36,783 nt of DNA. Origin: Bartonella rattimassiliensis 15908. GTDB lineage: Bacteria; Pseudomonadota; Alphaproteobacteria; Rhizobiales; Rhizobiaceae. Within the stretch, counting starts at the first letter, position 1. Every line of letters starts with the position of its first letter. The translations under genes and the position numbers were made by a program. The notes below the pieces were generated by a model. It saw only the letters and a list, made by a program, of their open reading frames with translations, ran no database searches and was not told the DNA's origin. This document shows positions 17,185-27,355 of the stretch, in pieces. Where the stretch lies: the NCBI RefSeq assembly GCF_000278215.1, contig NZ_JH725064.1:40058-76840 (forward strand), given 5' to 3'.

Positions 17185-17224
17185 TCATGAGAAATCAAAC
17201 ATAAGATTACTTTCTTTTTTAGCC
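17185..17224 (-). pseudogene. XRE regulator remnant (last ~40 bases), unit 2
   Basis: On the minus strand AAAAAAGAAAGTAATCTTAT, then GTTTGATTTCTCATGA, corresponds to the last codons of the regulator gene (KKQKAIFWLISD). It abuts Brt-like copy 2 with the rest of the gene deleted. Confidence 0.65.
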
Positions 17225-17245
17225 TGCACGCGTCACTCCCCCCTC

Positions 17246-17451
17246 CGGTTGCGAGCGCTCTCTTATTGGTATTCCGGGAGTAACAAGTACTGAACTTAAT
17301 CAGCTTTTTTTGCTTTTAATGCTGGAGAGCACCTGGACAGTGCAAAATCTCCCGGAACTCCGAGATACCCACAACAGTGGGCCCAATTGTACGCTCGGAT
17401 TTAGGGTTTTTTGAATCCCTTTTGGTCACAGCGTAGATGATCAAAAACATT
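17246..17451 (-). ncRNA. Brt-like RNA, copy 2 (orphan)
   Basis: Highly similar to copy 1 on the opposite strand, including the promoter block to about 17490. The perfect CCCAC/GTGGG hairpin and the CTCCCGGAAT partner strand survive; the first stem has one A-C mismatch and one G-C to A-T compensatory change. Its regulator gene is deleted down to the final codons, so if still transcribed it is a free RNA. Confidence 0.7.
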
Positions 17452-17507
17452 TTCTTATTTGTAAAGTAATTTCAGAAAATTAGCAAGAAAAATTAAAGCT
17501 GTATTTC

Positions 17508-17863
17508 TTATCTCGGAAATCAAGCATAAGATTGCTTTTTGTTTTTTAGGTTTAAGCTCTCTAAAACTTTTCAAAAGGATGTTTTCTTCTTTTTTCGCGA
17601 TTTCATCCTCATGGTATGGAATATTTTCTTTTGTTGAGAGACCAGAATAAAAAAAGGAAATGGAAACATTAAGAATATCGGCAATTTCTTGTAAACGCCC
17701 TGCGCCTACGCGATTTAAGCCGTTTTCGTATTTTCTGGATTTATTGGAAGCTCACACCTAAAAAGTTTCCTAATTTTTTTTGGGAAAACCCCATTGAAAT
17801 GCGTCTATGACGAATTTTTTTACCTATTAAAATATCAATAAAATGTGGATTTTTAGTTTGCAC
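17508..17863 (-). pseudogene. XRE regulator pseudogene, unit 3
   Basis: On the minus strand the gene starts with the same GTGCAAACTAAAAATCCACA as the intact copy and continues through the helix-turn-helix region (KKIRHRRISMGFSQKKLGNF). It then hits CCAATAAATCC, where Gln-Gln-Ile has become Gln-stop, with a one-base insertion soon after. The second half diverges (ADILNVSISFFYSG) and the original stop is lost. So it is a second regulator copy inactivated in the DNA-binding helix. Confidence 0.88.
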
Positions 17864-17875
17864 TTTAAGCCCCCT

Positions 17876-18083
17876 ACCGGTTGCGAGGGCGCTCGCATAA
17901 GTATTCCTGGAGTCAAAAACACTGAATCCGACTCAGTTTTTTTGCTTTTAGTGCTGGAGAGCACCTGGACAGTGGAGAATCTCCCGGAATTCCGGGATAC
18001 CCGCAAAAGTTGGCTCAATTGTACGCTTGGATTTAGTTTTTTTTGAATCCCTTTTGGTCGCTGTGTAAACGACCAAAAACATT
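17876..18083 (-). ncRNA. Brt-like RNA, copy 3 (before regulator pseudogene)
   Basis: Same promoter (minus strand TTGCCA at 18113-18118, TACGAA at 18090-18095) and the same stems as copy 1. The first stem reads TTGGTCGT/GCGACCAA, an A-T to G-C double change relative to copy 1. The hairpin at CCCAC is broken here (CCAAC/GCGGG). It leads into the inactivated regulator ending at 17508. Confidence 0.7.
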
Positions 18084-18289
18084 TTCTTATTCGTAAAGTA
18101 ATTTCAGAAAATTGGCAAGAAAAATTATTGTTTGTTTTTTTATGCGAGGCCTCTCAAACTCTTATGCACACTCTCCACAACCATGAGATAAAACCCGCAT
18201 TTATCGAGAGGGTTAAGGCCCGTTAATTTTTGAGATCGTTTCCCCAAAAAAGAAGAAGCTTAAAGAATAACCTTGAAGGAAATTAAACT

Positions 18290-18360
18290 GTGATACCTTG
18301 AATTTTTGCACTACATCAGCTTCATTTTTTTCCAATCTCTAAAAATCGACAATAAAAAAA
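18290..18360 (-). pseudogene. decayed fragment of the murA 3' end, copy 3
   Basis: About 70 bases match the murA C-terminal codons (20465-20535) with many changes; the shared core on the plus strand is TTTTTCCAATCTCTAAAAAT versus TTTTTCTTCTAATCTCTCAA. Confidence 0.6.
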
Positions 18361-18459
18361 CATTCCCCTCTCCAAGAACACTCATTCTTTCACCCTAAAA
18401 AAGGATTTTGAAGGGCGCTCTAAAAAGTCATTCCGCACCCAACTACTCCATCCAAGAAA

Positions 18460-18860
18460 AGAAACCATTGAAAAGAACACTGGCAAACATTCTTCACCCC
18501 CAAAAACACACTGTAAAGCATACCACGCAAGCAATCTCCCCCAATAACTTTCTCTAAGCACTCTCCCCCAAAGCGCAACCGAAAAGCGTACTGTTCAAGT
18601 AACTTCTCTTCAAGCACTCTTTCTTAGCTTTTAGCAATATAGGCGTATTTTTGATAGGTATGCTGCTAACCATTGAATTTTAACGCCACATCGAGCCAAT
18701 TTTTCTTCTAATCTCTAAAAATCCACGATCAAGATGATAGTGATTGTTTCTCCCTTTTCCGCCCATGAAACAAGATAAAAACCCCGCAATTACAAGAGAA
18801 ATAAAGACAAGAGAACAATGCGCGCAAATCATGCATTACAACGAGCGCCTTCCTCCTCTG
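18460..18860 (-). pseudogene. decayed duplicate of murA 3' end and downstream DNA, copy 2
   Basis: This stretch follows 20330-20630 in order: AAAAGAACACTGGCAAA, GCAACCGAAAAGC, TTCAAGTA-CTTCTCT, TATTTTTGATAG, then CCACATCGAGCCAATTTTTC and ATCCACGATCAAGATGATAG inside murA. Frame and length are not kept. So the last about 55 codons of murA plus 130 bases of downstream DNA were duplicated and then decayed. Confidence 0.85.
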
Positions 18861-19026
18861 TTCCACGAGACGCGCTCCCCTCTAGATCATGTGACGCATC
18901 GACGCACCATTAACAATGCCATCCTCAGCTTTTAAAGAATGAAGTTACCTTTTTTGTTATGATTATCTTTTATAGATTTTCCGTGTTCATTTTTTCATCC
19001 GTTAAAGAGCTTACATCGCCATTTTA

Positions 19027-19278
19027 TCAGTGTCCGTGCCCAAGAGTTCTACTAAACTTCCGTGGATTGCGGGATTCTAAAGGATTACAATCCGGATACC
19101 TCTCATTTATCATACACCATGCTATAAATGCAGGATTATTCTGAAAATCTTCTTGGACACCTTTTTTTTCAAGTTGATTTGCACCAGACTTCGTACCTGC
19201 AATCGCTTGAGAACAATAACCTTGATAACATCCAACCATAACCAATAGAGTACTCACTAATTTCAAAGTTTTATTCAT
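19027..19278 (-). CDS. small secreted protein, unknown function
   Basis: 83 residues with a clear signal peptide (MNKTLKLVSTLLVMVGCYQG YCSQAIA, likely cut after A27) and a mature part of about 56 residues containing two Cys (AWCMINERYPDC), which could form a disulfide. AAGGAG lies 7 bases before the ATG, which supports expression. No family recognised. Flanking DNA on both sides is decayed, so the gene stands alone. Its export to the periplasm or beyond is inferred from the signal peptide only. Confidence 0.7.
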   Translation of the reverse strand: MNKTLKLVSTLLVMVGCYQGYCSQAIAGTKSGANQLEKKGVQEDFQNNPAFIAWCMINERYPDCNPLESRNPRKFSRTLGHGH

Positions 19279-20329
19279 TTTATTCTCCTTGATAATTATA
19301 AATGGTATAAAAATACATAAATTATTTTATATCATATTTTTATATTAAAAAAATAAATATTATGAATACTTCATATCGTTTTGAATATATATTTTTAATA
19401 CTTTTCTTTTGAATGATCATACTAATAAAAATATCTTTAATATTATAATTATGACAGCAAATCTGCTCTTTTATTTTTTTATTTTATTATAATATCCTGC
19501 TTGTATGAGACATTTTTTAATCGACGTACTCGCATTCATTCAGAGCCTTTGCATTTATTTTGCTCATTCGCCCTTATACTGAAGCTTTTATACCCCAAAT
19601 CCATATCATAAAATCTTGACATACGCCATTCTAACAGTGTTTTTTTTGGCTTCAAACTGATTTGGCGTCTGTTTTTTTTCACACATTCCATGTCAAGAGG
19701 AAATCTGGCAAAGGATAAATCTGGAAAACATTCAGCGATACTTGATCAAGTGATACAACGCAATAATTCCAAGATTGTTTTCATTTATCCCTTTTTCAAT
19801 GAATTCATTTTCAAAAAGACATCACAGGAGTTTATTTTTATCCCTTTTTTTAAGATCGTTTAGAACTGAAATGTTGGATGAAATAAACACATTCCCAGAG
19901 GTAAAAGAAAACAAGAATGTATGGCTTTAAAATAATCCCGAATTATACATAGAAATATAATCAATATGTTGCATTAATTTTACATCAATCCTCTCTCATT
20001 ATGTGATGAGATTATTCTCAATAAAACCATCTCTCCCACGCCAATTTTGACATCAAAAAAATCTTTTAAAATTTTAATGCGATAAAAAAGTATTACTAAA
20101 TATACAGCTCTTGTTTGTAATAAGCACAGTTTCTTAAGTCCCTTATCATAAGCACCATGAATGACACTTAAGACAAAGATCTCAAGCGCCTCCCAAGAGT
20201 GAGAACAGCAAAATTTTACACAAAGAAAAAAGCAACGATAAAAGGCATGCTCTTAAAAAAATAGGATCTTACAAAGCTTTTCAGAAAATCATCAAGAACC
20301 CACCCTGCAAAATTTTTCACACAAGAGAG
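19279..20329. other. non-coding AT-rich region
   Basis: Extremely AT-rich directly upstream of the secreted protein gene (19300-19500), presumably its promoter region. No gene, RNA or clear repeat seen in the rest. Confidence 0.55.
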
Positions 20330-20459
20330 CAAACCTTTTAAAAGAACACTGGCAAATCTTGTCCTCCTCCAAGGAGCAACCGAAAAGCATACCGTTCAAG
20401 TAGCTTCTCTCAAACACTTTTTCTCCACCTCCACCAATATGGGCCTATTTTTGATAGAT

Positions 20460-21755
20460 TTATGCTGCTAACCGCTGAATTTTAGCGCCACATCGAGCCA
20501 ATTTTTCTTCTAATCTCTCAAATCCACGATCAAGATGATAGACACGATTGACGATTGTTTTTCCCTTTGCCGCCAATGCAGCAATCACAAGAGAAACAGA
20601 AGCGCGCAAATCCGTCGCCATAACAGGTGCCCCTTGCAAATTGTCTGTACCATATACGGTTGCCGTCTGCCCATCGAGCTTTATCTGCGCCCCTAAACGA
20701 TTGAGTTCTTGAACATGCATAAAACGATTTTCGAAAATAGTTTCTGTAATACGGGCAACACCTAAGCTCCGTGTCATGAGCGCCATAAACTGCGCTTGAA
20801 GATCGGTTGGGAAAGCGGGATAAGGTCCTGTTTTAATATCAACGGGCATAATTTTTGTATTCTCTGGATTTCGCTTCACATGAATTCCTTGAGATTCTAT
20901 TTGAATCTCGAGTCCTGTTTTTTGGAGAACCTGAAGCACTTGAGTGAGATGATTAGGATTTGCATTTTTAAGGAAGACATCTCCTCCCGTCATAGCAACG
21001 GCCATTGCATATGTTCCCGCTTCGATTCGATCAGCAATAACGCGTATTCTGGCACCCTTGAGTTTTTTAACTCCTTCAATCGTAAGCGTTTCTGTTCCTT
21101 CACCGATTATTTGCGCTCCCATAGCATTTAAGGTTCGAATAAGATTTGTCACTTCTGGTTCACAGGCAACATTTGCCAGAACGGTTGTTCCTTTTGCCAT
21201 TGTCGCCGCCATAAGCATCACATGTGTTCCACCAACCGTAACTTTAGGAAAACGGTAATGAGCGCCTTTTAATCCTTTTGGAGCTTTTGCATGAACATAT
21301 CCATTTTCGATAGTAATTTGTGCGCCCAAAGTTTTGAGTCCTTCGAGTATAAAATCGACAGGTCTTGTTCCGATAGCACATCCTCCAGGCAGGGACACAT
21401 AGGCCTCTGAGCATCGTGCCAGCAGAGGTCCGATAACCCAAAAGCTTGCGCGCATTTTTTTCACCAGTTCGTATGGTGCATGTGTTGTCACTATTTTTTG
21501 TGCGGTAAAATGGACTGTCCTTGGATTGACACACTCATCATTAAATTCTTGTCCATCAACAGCATATCCAACACCATGATTATTGAGAATACGAATAAGC
21601 AATTCAACATCCGCAAGATGAGGGATATTTTCTAAAGTGAGGGTATCTTGAGTAAGCAACGCCGCAATCATAAGAGGCAATGCAGCATTTTTTGCCCCTG
21701 AAATAGGAATTGTTCCCTTAAGTTTTTCTCCACCAATAATTTGAATAGAATCCAT
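20460..21755 (-). CDS. murA: UDP-N-acetylglucosamine 1-carboxyvinyltransferase
   Basis: First committed step of peptidoglycan synthesis: transfers enolpyruvate from PEP to UDP-GlcNAc in the cytoplasm. The 431 residues are the normal length. K22-N23 in SGAKNAALPLMIAALLT and the active-site C126 in LPGGCAIGTRPVD are both present, so the enzyme should be fosfomycin-sensitive in principle. TVGGTHVMLMAATMAKG, IEAGTYAMAVAMTGGDV, FPTDLQAQFMALM and ATDLRASVSLVIAALAAKG follow in order. A small basic protein gene lies upstream on the same strand. Two decayed duplicates of its 3' end lie 1.6-2.2 kb downstream. Confidence 0.97.
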   Translation of the reverse strand: MDSIQIIGGEKLKGTIPISGAKNAALPLMIAALLTQDTLTLENIPHLADVELLIRILNNHGVGYAVDGQEFNDECVNPRTVHFTAQKIVTTHAPYELVKKMRASFWVIGPLLARCSEAYVSLPGGCAIGTRPVDFILEGLKTLGAQITIENGYVHAKAPKGLKGAHYRFPKVTVGGTHVMLMAATMAKGTTVLANVACEPEVTNLIRTLNAMGAQIIGEGTETLTIEGVKKLKGARIRVIADRIEAGTYAMAVAMTGGDVFLKNANPNHLTQVLQVLQKTGLEIQIESQGIHVKRNPENTKIMPVDIKTGPYPAFPTDLQAQFMALMTRSLGVARITETIFENRFMHVQELNRLGAQIKLDGQTATVYGTDNLQGAPVMATDLRASVSLVIAALAAKGKTIVNRVYHLDRGFERLEEKLARCGAKIQRLAA

Positions 21756-21912
21756 TATGTTTTCCCTTTTTTCCTTTGCGCTTACCCTTTCAAAGGTTTA
21801 ACCCCTTTGGGAAGTCATGATTTATCGAACGTTTAGAACGCATTCTAACTATGAGAACAAATTATTGAGAAGTTTGGTTGCAAAGATACTCTAAAAAACA
21901 AAAAAATGTTTT

Positions 21913-22065
21913 TTAGAGTTCTGATTGCGCTCTTTTTCGACTTTGCTCTTTTCGACGTTTCAAGTTTTGACGCAATTGTTGCGCCAATCTTTCTTGACGT
22001 CGTTTTGCTTTTTCGTCTTGCTGTTTCATTTCAGTTTGCTTTTGTTTTTGATGCATTTGTGTCAT
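21913..22065 (-). CDS. small Lys/Arg/Gln-rich protein upstream of murA
   Basis: 50 residues, almost entirely charged and Gln-rich (EKAKRRQERLAQQLRQNLKR, then RKEQSRKRAQSEL), predicted as one amphipathic helix. AAAGG lies 8 bases before the ATG. Rhizobiales genomes often have a short protein with an R-L-A-x-x-LRxNLKRRKxQxR core next to murA, which this matches from memory. Function unknown; high positive charge suggests contact with nucleic acid. About 160 bases separate it from murA. Confidence 0.7.
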   Translation of the reverse strand: MTQMHQKQKQTEMKQQDEKAKRRQERLAQQLRQNLKRRKEQSRKRAQSEL

Positions 22066-22240
22066 TGCGCAACCTTTTAAACAGTGTTGAGCTTCTATCC
22101 AAGCAACTCATGACCTTAACTATTAAGTGTATAAAAAACGTATGTCATGACATAAGATACGTTTTCTTGCAAGAATATACAAATACTCTCTTGCCTATTT
22201 TCTGACAATATGGCACAAAACAGCGCAAAGATTGGAAATG

Positions 22241-22315
<75 letters not shown>

Positions 22316-24255
22316 TTTTTTTCTTTTTTTGTCGCTTTCCTCTTCTTTACAAGCATCTATCGCCTTCACGAATCCTCTATCATTCTAAAGATCATTGGTT
22401 TCACTCGCTTTAATGACGCCCTTAATTTCCAAAACGCTCTGCGCATAAATTTTACAACTGATGCGAACCGCCTATGCAACTAACGCAGGTCCCTACCAGA
22501 AGACTTCCCCCTTCTATTGCGCACCAGTATTTTTACTTCATGAATAAGTGTGCCATTGAAACCGATAAGTATCCGCCACTTTTCCAAGCCTAGCTGTATT
22601 ATCCCCCTTAGCCTTTGAGAGCGTTCATTATAAGCATTTTTTGACTGCTTTTTAAAGACTTATCCCGCTTATGCTATGAAAACAAATGATTTTGTTTTTT
22701 TTTTCAAGAGAATAGAGGTTGAGACAATTTCCAAGCTATTTATGATTTTCACTTAAATTAAATAATGGATGATTATTATCAATCAATTGCTAGAATATAT
22801 TCTATTGATAATCTTTTAAAGCTGCCATCAAAGCCAATAATTTTAAGCTTTACCCCCTTCTCGCCACTCTCAATATATGCCATCTAAGCAATCCTTAGAA
22901 AAATTGGTATAAGCTTTGCAACAATCCTGATCTATCTTATTCATCATTGGTCAAAAAAGATCAATTTCCACACGTTTTATTCCTTAATCGTGTATTCATT
23001 TTTCCCTATTGCTTGTAAAAATAAAATCAAACAGCGATCAAACAAGTATTTTCTGCGGAACAAGCTATGGCTTGTTTTTTCAAAGAATATTGCTCATTGC
23101 CAACTTTATGATCAAAACTCTTTAAGAACTTTAAGCTCCCCTCCTTTAATACACATCATTTTGTCCGATGTACCGCGCCTATTCCCATGCTTCATAGTAT
23201 CTACCTTTTTGGATTTTAGAGTTTACTCTCTATTTATATTTTCTGCTATCATAAAAATCATCTTTTAGATGATAAAAACCCCGCATATGGGAGGATGAAC
23301 TTTATCACACCCACATTTATAGACAATACCATCCCTCTCGCCTTTTTCATTAAAGGATGATTTTTTCCATATTTATGATATAAAATTAACATAGAATGGC
23401 CCATTTAAGGAGGATCGTTTTAAAAAACTATTTAGATATTCACAAACAATGGCTACCTTCTGTTTAAGAGCTTTATTTTCTTAACGACTATAATGAACAT
23501 TTTTTTATTTGCTCATCATGCAAAGAGTCAACAACGAGGGAATGATTACGTAAAAACATCTAATCACTTGAAAAATGACCATAAGCATATTAAAAGAAAA
23601 GGTGTTCCCAATCTTTGATTGCTGGTATAAGAGTTTCACACCGTATTGCTGAAAGCGAGTAAAAAAGTTGATAAGTTATCACAACCAACCAGAGAAAAAA
23701 CATTTTTATAAAGTTCAGATCCTAGAATGGACCATAATAGTCCTCATACTAATCACGATAATGTCCATTCCAATCAGCTTATTATGGCGTTTTAAATTTA
23801 AAGCATCCGCATGTTTGCTTACAATTACGACCCTTTTCATTTGCGCAGTACTAATTCTCACTGAAATTTAAACAATTACATCACTTTTTGCAAAATACTT
23901 CTGAAAAATATTCATTATGATTTGCCATGAATTGACGAAAAACAAAAAAGACGTGAAAATTACCCTTTTGCCCCTGCCCTCCTTTTACAAGGGAGCGATC
24001 CGTTTTCTTGCAGCGCCGTTATTTCCAATATCTATGAGATCTTTCCCGCAATGAATTCATAAAGACGTCATAGCATTTGCTCTTTGCTAACAAGATACTG
24101 TAAAGAGATAAAAAGATTCTACGGTCATAGAGGCATTAGATTTTTTTCACCCTCCTATTTAAGCTTATTTGAATTTAAATTTTTTGAAAGATCATCACCA
24201 ATTGCATGTAACAAACTCAAGCCATTTACTCCTTTCCTTCTTATCAGAAGACAAT
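22316..24255. other. long decayed region between tRNA-Thr and the phage module
   Basis: No intact gene is supported. 22600-22700 on the minus strand carries weak traces of the integrase leader (AATCATTTG, AAGCGGGATAAG, CTTATAATGAACGCTCT). Around 23400-23600 a GGAGG is followed by a broken frame with a hydrophobic start and a Lys/His-rich stretch (FAHHAKSQQRGNDYVKTSNH), the relic of some exported or membrane protein. Confidence 0.5.
23668..23871 (+). pseudogene. possible two-helix membrane protein remnant
   Basis: A TTG-started frame of 67 residues contains two hydrophobic stretches (WTIIVLILITIMSIPISLLW and ACLLTITTLFICAVLILTEI). It has no ribosome binding site and follows the broken frame at 23400-23600, so it may be that gene's 3' part. 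Not recognised. Confidence 0.2.
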
Positions 24256-24426
24256 ATACTGATTTATAATGATAATTTAGCGTTATTCTTATTGAATGAG
24301 AGTCCCGAATAACGTAAGATTCTCTCATTTCAAAGCTGTGTATGTCAAATCAATCACAATCATTCGCTTGCACATCACAAGCGGAGTTGGCGTATGGATA
24401 AAAACTGTAGAAGAAAGAATTTAAAA
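24256..24426 (+). repeat. integrase-leader repeat, copy E (in front of the best integrase remnant)
   Basis: This is the copy still attached to integrase coding sequence. It contains CTGATTTATAATGATAATTT, CCCGAATAACGTAAGATTCT, AATCATTCGCTTGCACA and AGAAGAAAGAATTTAAAA just before the ATG. The perfect TATAAT inside the first block could be the integrase -10. Confidence 0.85.
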
Positions 24427-25297
24427 ATGGCTCTTATGAACCGTCTTAATGCAAGATCTGTCGCAAATTGGGGGCTGGCAAATATAATGATGGTACTGGC
24501 TTTTACTTCACAAGCATAAAGATGGTGGTGCTCAATGGCTTTATCGTTATACCCTTCACGGACGTCGTCGTGAAATGGGCTTGGGTGCATTAAGAGATGT
24601 CTCTTTAAAACAAGCTCGTGAAACTGCAACAAAATGGCGCTCAATTCTACGTGAAGGGCGTGCCCCCTATTGAAGAACGCAATAAACAAAAGCGTGAGAC
24701 AATAAGCAATCTCCATTATTTAAAAGATATTGCTTGAGAGGCTTTTGAAAGTCGTAAAGTTGAACTAAAAGGAGATGGTAAAAATGAATTCTGGTTTTCA
24801 CCTTTACAACTTTATATTCTTCCCCAATTAGGCTGTTTGCCCGTTTCTGAGATTACACAAACAGAGATACGCAAGACCCTTGCCCTTATTTGGCATGCAA
24901 AAGCTGGAACTGCTTATAGAGCTTTTAATCGTCTTATGCCTTAGGTTTTGATGTTGATTTACAGACAACAGAAAAAGCCCACGCGCTCTTAGACAAACAA
25001 CGTTACAAAACCACTAATAGACCAGCCATGGATTGGAAAGATGTATCTGCCTTTTATAAAATACTTTGCCAAACAACAGCTGTAATACAACTGGCTTTGC
25101 GTTTGCTTATTCTGACAGGCGTTTGTAGCACTCCTTTGCGTCATATTCGTGAAGATCAAGTTGAGGATGATATATGGACAATCCTTTCTGAAAATATGAG
25201 AGGTCGACGTGATACTACAAAAGAGCTTCGTGTACTTTTATCAAAAGATGATAGCTTTTCGTCATCAAGAGCATTTGGCAAGCCTTTGATTTCATAG
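24427..25297 (+). pseudogene. tyrosine integrase pseudogene (DUF4102-type)
   Basis: Starts MALMNRLNARSVAN. After a frameshift it reads LHKHKDGGAQWLYRYTLHGR, RREMGLGALRDVSLKQARET and ATKWRSILREGR, the typical N-terminal arm-binding domain of P4-like integrases. Later frames give QLYILPQLGCLPVSEITQTE (core-binding domain), TTEKAHALLDKQRYKTTNRP and LALRLLILTGVCSTPLRHIR, where the catalytic Arg-box (LTGxRxxE) has become LTGVCSTP. At least four frameshifts or stops. The catalytic domain ends early at 25297 without the His-x-x-Arg and Tyr boxes. Integrase inactive. Confidence 0.9.
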
Positions 25298-25886
25298 GTC
25301 ATTGTTTTTTTTATCCTTAAATAATTTTATGTATCCTCTTCTTTTTTTAAGTACCCCCTTTGTCACGACACTTGTCTTTCATATTAACCGAATGGATTTT
25401 TTTCTCTAGGTTAAGCTTAAGCGCTTTCCACGCCCACTTACCAATTTATCGATCAATTTAAGTATCTTTTTCCATGAAATATCTCCTTAAAGTTTTTCTT
25501 ATCGTTTTTTCGATTACTCGATAATATATTTATTGATTAATGAGCCTATATGGTTATTTTTCTTGCCTAAGAATTCGGAATAAAGCGAGCGAACATTTTC
25601 ACAATCTCTATTCTATTGTAACCACTCAAAACCATTTGTTTATGCACCACGAAGTGGATTGAGCATGCCAACAAAAGAACATTCAAAAAAAGGAAGAACA
25701 ACTCTTATGCCCCATGCGTCATACCTATCGTTTTCTTCAACAATGTCTTCTTGTTTTTCATCTCGTGTTCAACCAGCCTCGGACCAACGTTTTTTCTCAA
25801 GAAGCTTTCACAGCCATGCCAATCTCCCCTGCTTACGCCCTTTTCCAGCACACGCTAGGCTCTTTTCCCCACCTGTTTTTGCTTTT
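25298..25886. other. decayed region at left edge of phage module
   Basis: No intact gene. A frame at 25714-25860 (YRFLQQCLLVFHLVFNQPRT, then NVFSQEAFTAMPISPAYALF) has a weak likeness to the start of the Panacea/DUF4065 antitoxin-type domain. The match is by eye and the frame has no clean start. Confidence 0.4.
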
Positions 25887-26648
25887 CTATAGCGTTTTAC
25901 CCTTACGCACATCTGATTCTCTTTTTCCTTTCCGCCTTATCGTCATTTTCCTCTCGATGCTAGTCTTTTCGTTCATGCGAAGCATTCTGCCTTCCCCCTC
26001 CTTTCGAGCAATTTCTGTTCTTATACTAAACCCTGTCTCAACATATTTAATTTTCTGTACTATCTTTTCCAAAGCCTCATTAAAATGGTTAATTTCATTT
26101 TCAAGTTTTCTGATATAAAGTTCATCACGATAAGCCCGTTTAATCAAAGGTGGCATATCGGGCCAATAGAGCATTAAATCCACCCATTCGCGCTGAGCGA
26201 TCCATAACCCTCCTTGACATTGTGCTTTATGTTCTGCTGGAAAGCCCTTTTGAATGAAATGAGGAATCAAAATTTCAGGTTTTTTTGTTTTAATTTCTAA
26301 CAATCCATTTTTTCCCACAAAAGCATCGGGGGAAAATCCTTTCATGCGATCATCTGCTAAAACAAAGCCAATACGTTCAGGTTCTGTCTGTGTAAGTTTT
26401 CCATAAAACTGTCGTGCGCTTGGTTCTAATTCTGTTCCCCGTCGCATAGCAAGCGTTGTCCCTTCATCAACGGTTTTTCCAGTAATTCTCTCTCCTGCCA
26501 GTTTCATCATCACACTATGATATCGTGATGTTTTTTGCCCCTGTTTTTTTTGTGCCATAACGATCTCGAACAAAGAAGCTGTAATCAAACCATTACGCAT
26601 TTTCTGCCATTCTTCTGTTCCCTGCATACAATCAATAATGATTGGCAT
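25887..26648 (-). CDS. YqaJ-family phage exonuclease (lambda-type)
   Basis: 5'-3' double-strand exonuclease used in phage recombination. I chose the ATG at 26648, preceded by AAGGGGGA and giving MPIIIDCMQGTEEWQKMRNG, the family start; a longer frame reaches 26738. The PD-(D/E)xK nuclease core is present: RRGTELEPSAR (E75), FSPDAFVG (D108) and LLEIKTKK (E118, K120), then KAQCQGGLWIAQREWVDLML. Residues after about 205 (FSIRTEIARKEGEGRMLRMN onward) are Arg/Lys/Glu-rich and unlike the family; the last about 45 codons may be a frameshifted tail. First gene functionally, last in order, of a minus-strand early operon. Confidence 0.88.
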   Translation of the reverse strand: MPIIIDCMQGTEEWQKMRNGLITASLFEIVMAQKKQGQKTSRYHSVMMKLAGERITGKTVDEGTTLAMRRGTELEPSARQFYGKLTQTEPERIGFVLADDRMKGFSPDAFVGKNGLLEIKTKKPEILIPHFIQKGFPAEHKAQCQGGLWIAQREWVDLMLYWPDMPPLIKRAYRDELYIRKLENEINHFNEALEKIVQKIKYVETGFSIRTEIARKEGEGRMLRMNEKTSIERKMTIRRKGKRESDVRKGKTL

Positions 26649-27164
26649 ATTTTTTCTCCCCCTTATCTTTAAGGTACTTTTTTGCACCATATTCTTTTTG
26701 AAACATTCATCCTTTTTAAGCTGTATCCCCGAGGACAAAGGACGCCAACATCCTCAAATATTGTTCCGCTACTAAAAAACCAAGAAGTTTTGGTAACGCT
26801 CTTTCAACATACTGCTAGCATTTTTTCATACCCTGCAGCACCCAGCTAACCACAAAAACCGCTGCTTCTCCATCTTTCTCACAAAAAACCTTCTCCCTGT
26901 CTCACATCTCTTTCCCCATTACTCTCCTGCTAAACCAGTTCCCTTCCAACATTTTCCTCAACAAGCGCTTATTTTCTTTTTCCCGACCAGCCAAATCCCT
27001 TCCTAGCGCCAGTCTCCCAGCTACCAGCCTATGACTCCCTGACACAGCCTCCATCCAACAGTACTCATTCCATAGCATGAAAGCATAATGCGCCCCCTTC
27101 CCACCCTCATAAAAAATCACTTATCGGTTGTGGATATATCCTTTTTCAATTCTGTTTAAGTCTG
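26649..27164. other. non-coding, C-rich on plus strand
   Basis: A 72-codon minus-strand frame (26902-27120, MIFYEGGKGAHYAFMLWNEY) has no domain or good ribosome site and the DNA has the same C-over-G bias as other decayed stretches here. A role as a short phage gene cannot be excluded. Confidence 0.45.
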
Positions 27165-27353
27165 CTATTGTACAACGACAAAATTATAGCAGAGATATTT
27201 TTCTGCTAATTTTTTTGCCATACCCTCAGCAGCTTCTTGCGATATGAAAAGAATAGCATTGTGTTTTTGTGGTTCGAGTCTGATTAAATTCCGAGTATTT
27301 CCAGCATAATAAAGTGGAAACCCTTGATAAAAAGTCTTGAGATAACTTGGCAT
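27165..27353 (-). CDS. unrecognised 62-residue phage-module protein
   Basis: The ATG at 27353 follows the upstream gene's stop by 2 bases; GGTGGT is a moderate ribosome site. The sequence (MPSYLKTFYQGFPLYYAGNT, then ILFISQEAAEGMAKKLAEKY) looks like a compact alpha/beta protein: the EAAEGMAKKLAEKY segment is a good amphipathic helix between two beta-like stretches. A four-codon longer start overlapping the upstream gene is possible. Not recognised; tightly coupled to the 129-residue gene, which supports reality. Confidence 0.6.
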   Translation of the reverse strand: MPSYLKTFYQGFPLYYAGNTRNLIRLEPQKHNAILFISQEAAEGMAKKLAEKYLCYNFVVVQ

Positions 27354-27355
27354 GA

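Noticed and set aside
21906-22205. 99-codon hydrophobic plus-strand frame
   Set aside because: It is the antisense shadow of the Lys/Arg/Gln-rich gene at 21913-22065.
25714-26118. 134-codon plus-strand frame
   Set aside because: Most of it is antisense to the exonuclease C-terminus; only the first ~150 bases lie outside it, with at best a weak Panacea-like look.
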